Source: JBBRTJ01 sp038244535 (GTDB taxonomy: Bacteria; Actinomycetota; Acidimicrobiia; Acidimicrobiales; Ilumatobacteraceae). From it: a stretch of DNA of 29,605 nucleotides. A model generated the notes under the pieces. The model had not been told where the DNA came from and searched no databases. It worked only from the letters and a program-made list of their open reading frames with translations. Where the stretch lies: NCBI GenBank assembly GCA_038244535.1, contig JBBRTJ010000042.1:1-29605 (forward strand), written 5' to 3'. A program made the translations under genes and the position numbers. Shown piece after piece: positions 29,297 to 29,605 of the stretch (position 1 is its first letter; every line of letters begins with the position of its first letter).

Positions 29297-29605
29297 CTGG
29301 CCCGCGACCTCGCCATCGATCTCGGCACCGCCAACACCTTGGTGTACGCCAAGGGCCGCGGCATCGTCCTGAACGAGCCGTCTGTCATCGCGCTCAACAA
29401 CCAGACGGGCGAGGTGCTGGCTACTGGCCACGACGCGTGGCAGATGATCGGTCGGACGCCGAGCTACATCATCGCCGTGCGCCCCTTGCGGGGCGGGGCC
29501 ATCACTGACTTCGACATCACCGAGCGCATGATCCGACTGCTGCTGCAGCGGGTCGGCGTCAGCCGGTTCAACCGGCCTCGCGTGGTCATCTGCGTGCCGT
29601 CGGCC
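29297..29605 (+). CDS. mreB: Rod-shape actin homologue MreB, N-terminal part (3' truncated), CTG start
   Basis: The visible 103 residues open with LARDLAIDLGTANTLVYAKGRGIVLNEPS read in parts: the phosphate-1 loop DLGTANT, then GIVLNEPSVIAL, and later RPLRGGAITDFDITERMI and PRVVICVPSA, all strongly MreB. MreB polymerises under the membrane and guides wall synthesis. An in-frame TAG at 29291-29293 leaves only GCA and CTG before the essential phosphate loop. CTG 29297, with GAGGGAG six bases upstream, is therefore the likely start; the later GTG at about 29342 would delete the loop. The gene continues beyond the window. Confidence 0.92.
   Translation, partial: MARDLAIDLGTANTLVYAKGRGIVLNEPSVIALNNQTGEVLATGHDAWQMIGRTPSYIIAVRPLRGGAITDFDITERMIRLLLQRVGVSRFNRPRVVICVPSA

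Noticed and set aside
1..29605. Possible tRNA, rRNA, insertion sequence, integrase or prophage features
   Set aside because: None was seen: all larger gaps are explained by promoters or repeats, and no transposase, integrase or phage gene is present.

Overview
The window reads as chromosomal DNA of a high-GC actinobacterium. Two WhiB proteins, an RseA-type anti-sigma factor beside a SigE-like ECF factor and HtrA, a SenX3/RegX3-like pair behind the pst operon, a DUF2342-type protein and many leaderless starts all point there. The MreB sequence and the overall gene mix suggest the class Acidimicrobiia; that placement is inference from recalled sequence style, not from a search.

Layout. Positions 1-4660 hold an AAA+ MoxR/ChlI-type ATPase (5' end missing) and its usual partner, a VWA-domain protein. 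They are separated by an inverted two-gene unit: a class III nucleotide cyclase and a glycoside hydrolase family 1 (GH1) homologue that has lost its catalytic residues. Positions 4850-5930 carry a WhiB regulator and a glutamate formiminotransferase. Positions 6000-9825 form an envelope-stress block: a 58-residue TatA, an ECF sigma factor, a membrane anti-sigma factor with an RseB-like outer domain, a second WhiB and an HtrA protease. The sigma and htrA genes are each preceded by an almost identical GGAAC-N17-CGTT promoter, so the block looks like a self-contained SigE circuit.

Positions 9860-11100 encode an EstB-like serine hydrolase. Positions 11180-15534 hold a small unknown protein, polyphosphate kinase, a CYTH-CHAD protein and a Nudix hydrolase. 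The last three overlap or abut and form a polyphosphate operon. A Phd/PIN toxin-antitoxin pair (15587-16194) separates this from the phosphate-starvation operon pstS-pstC-pstA-pstB-phoU-phoR-phoP (16372-23082), which is preceded by two clusters of 11-bp PHO-box repeats. Phosphate sensing, uptake and storage are therefore adjacent.

Positions 23109-29605 carry an MFS-type transporter, a DUF2342-like protein on the minus strand, an NAD-dependent epimerase-like protein, a 10-copy 8-bp tandem repeat, a catalytically dead HtrA homologue, MoaE, a small membrane protein and the 5' part of mreB, which seems to start at CTG.

At least eight genes have TANNNT exactly 6-7 bases before the start codon, a signature of leaderless transcription. 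It was used here to fix several starts. No rRNA, tRNA, CRISPR array, insertion sequence or prophage was seen. No wholly new system is obvious; the best candidates for new biology are the cyclase/pseudo-GH1 unit, the RseA-RseB-like fusion and the pseudo-HtrA.
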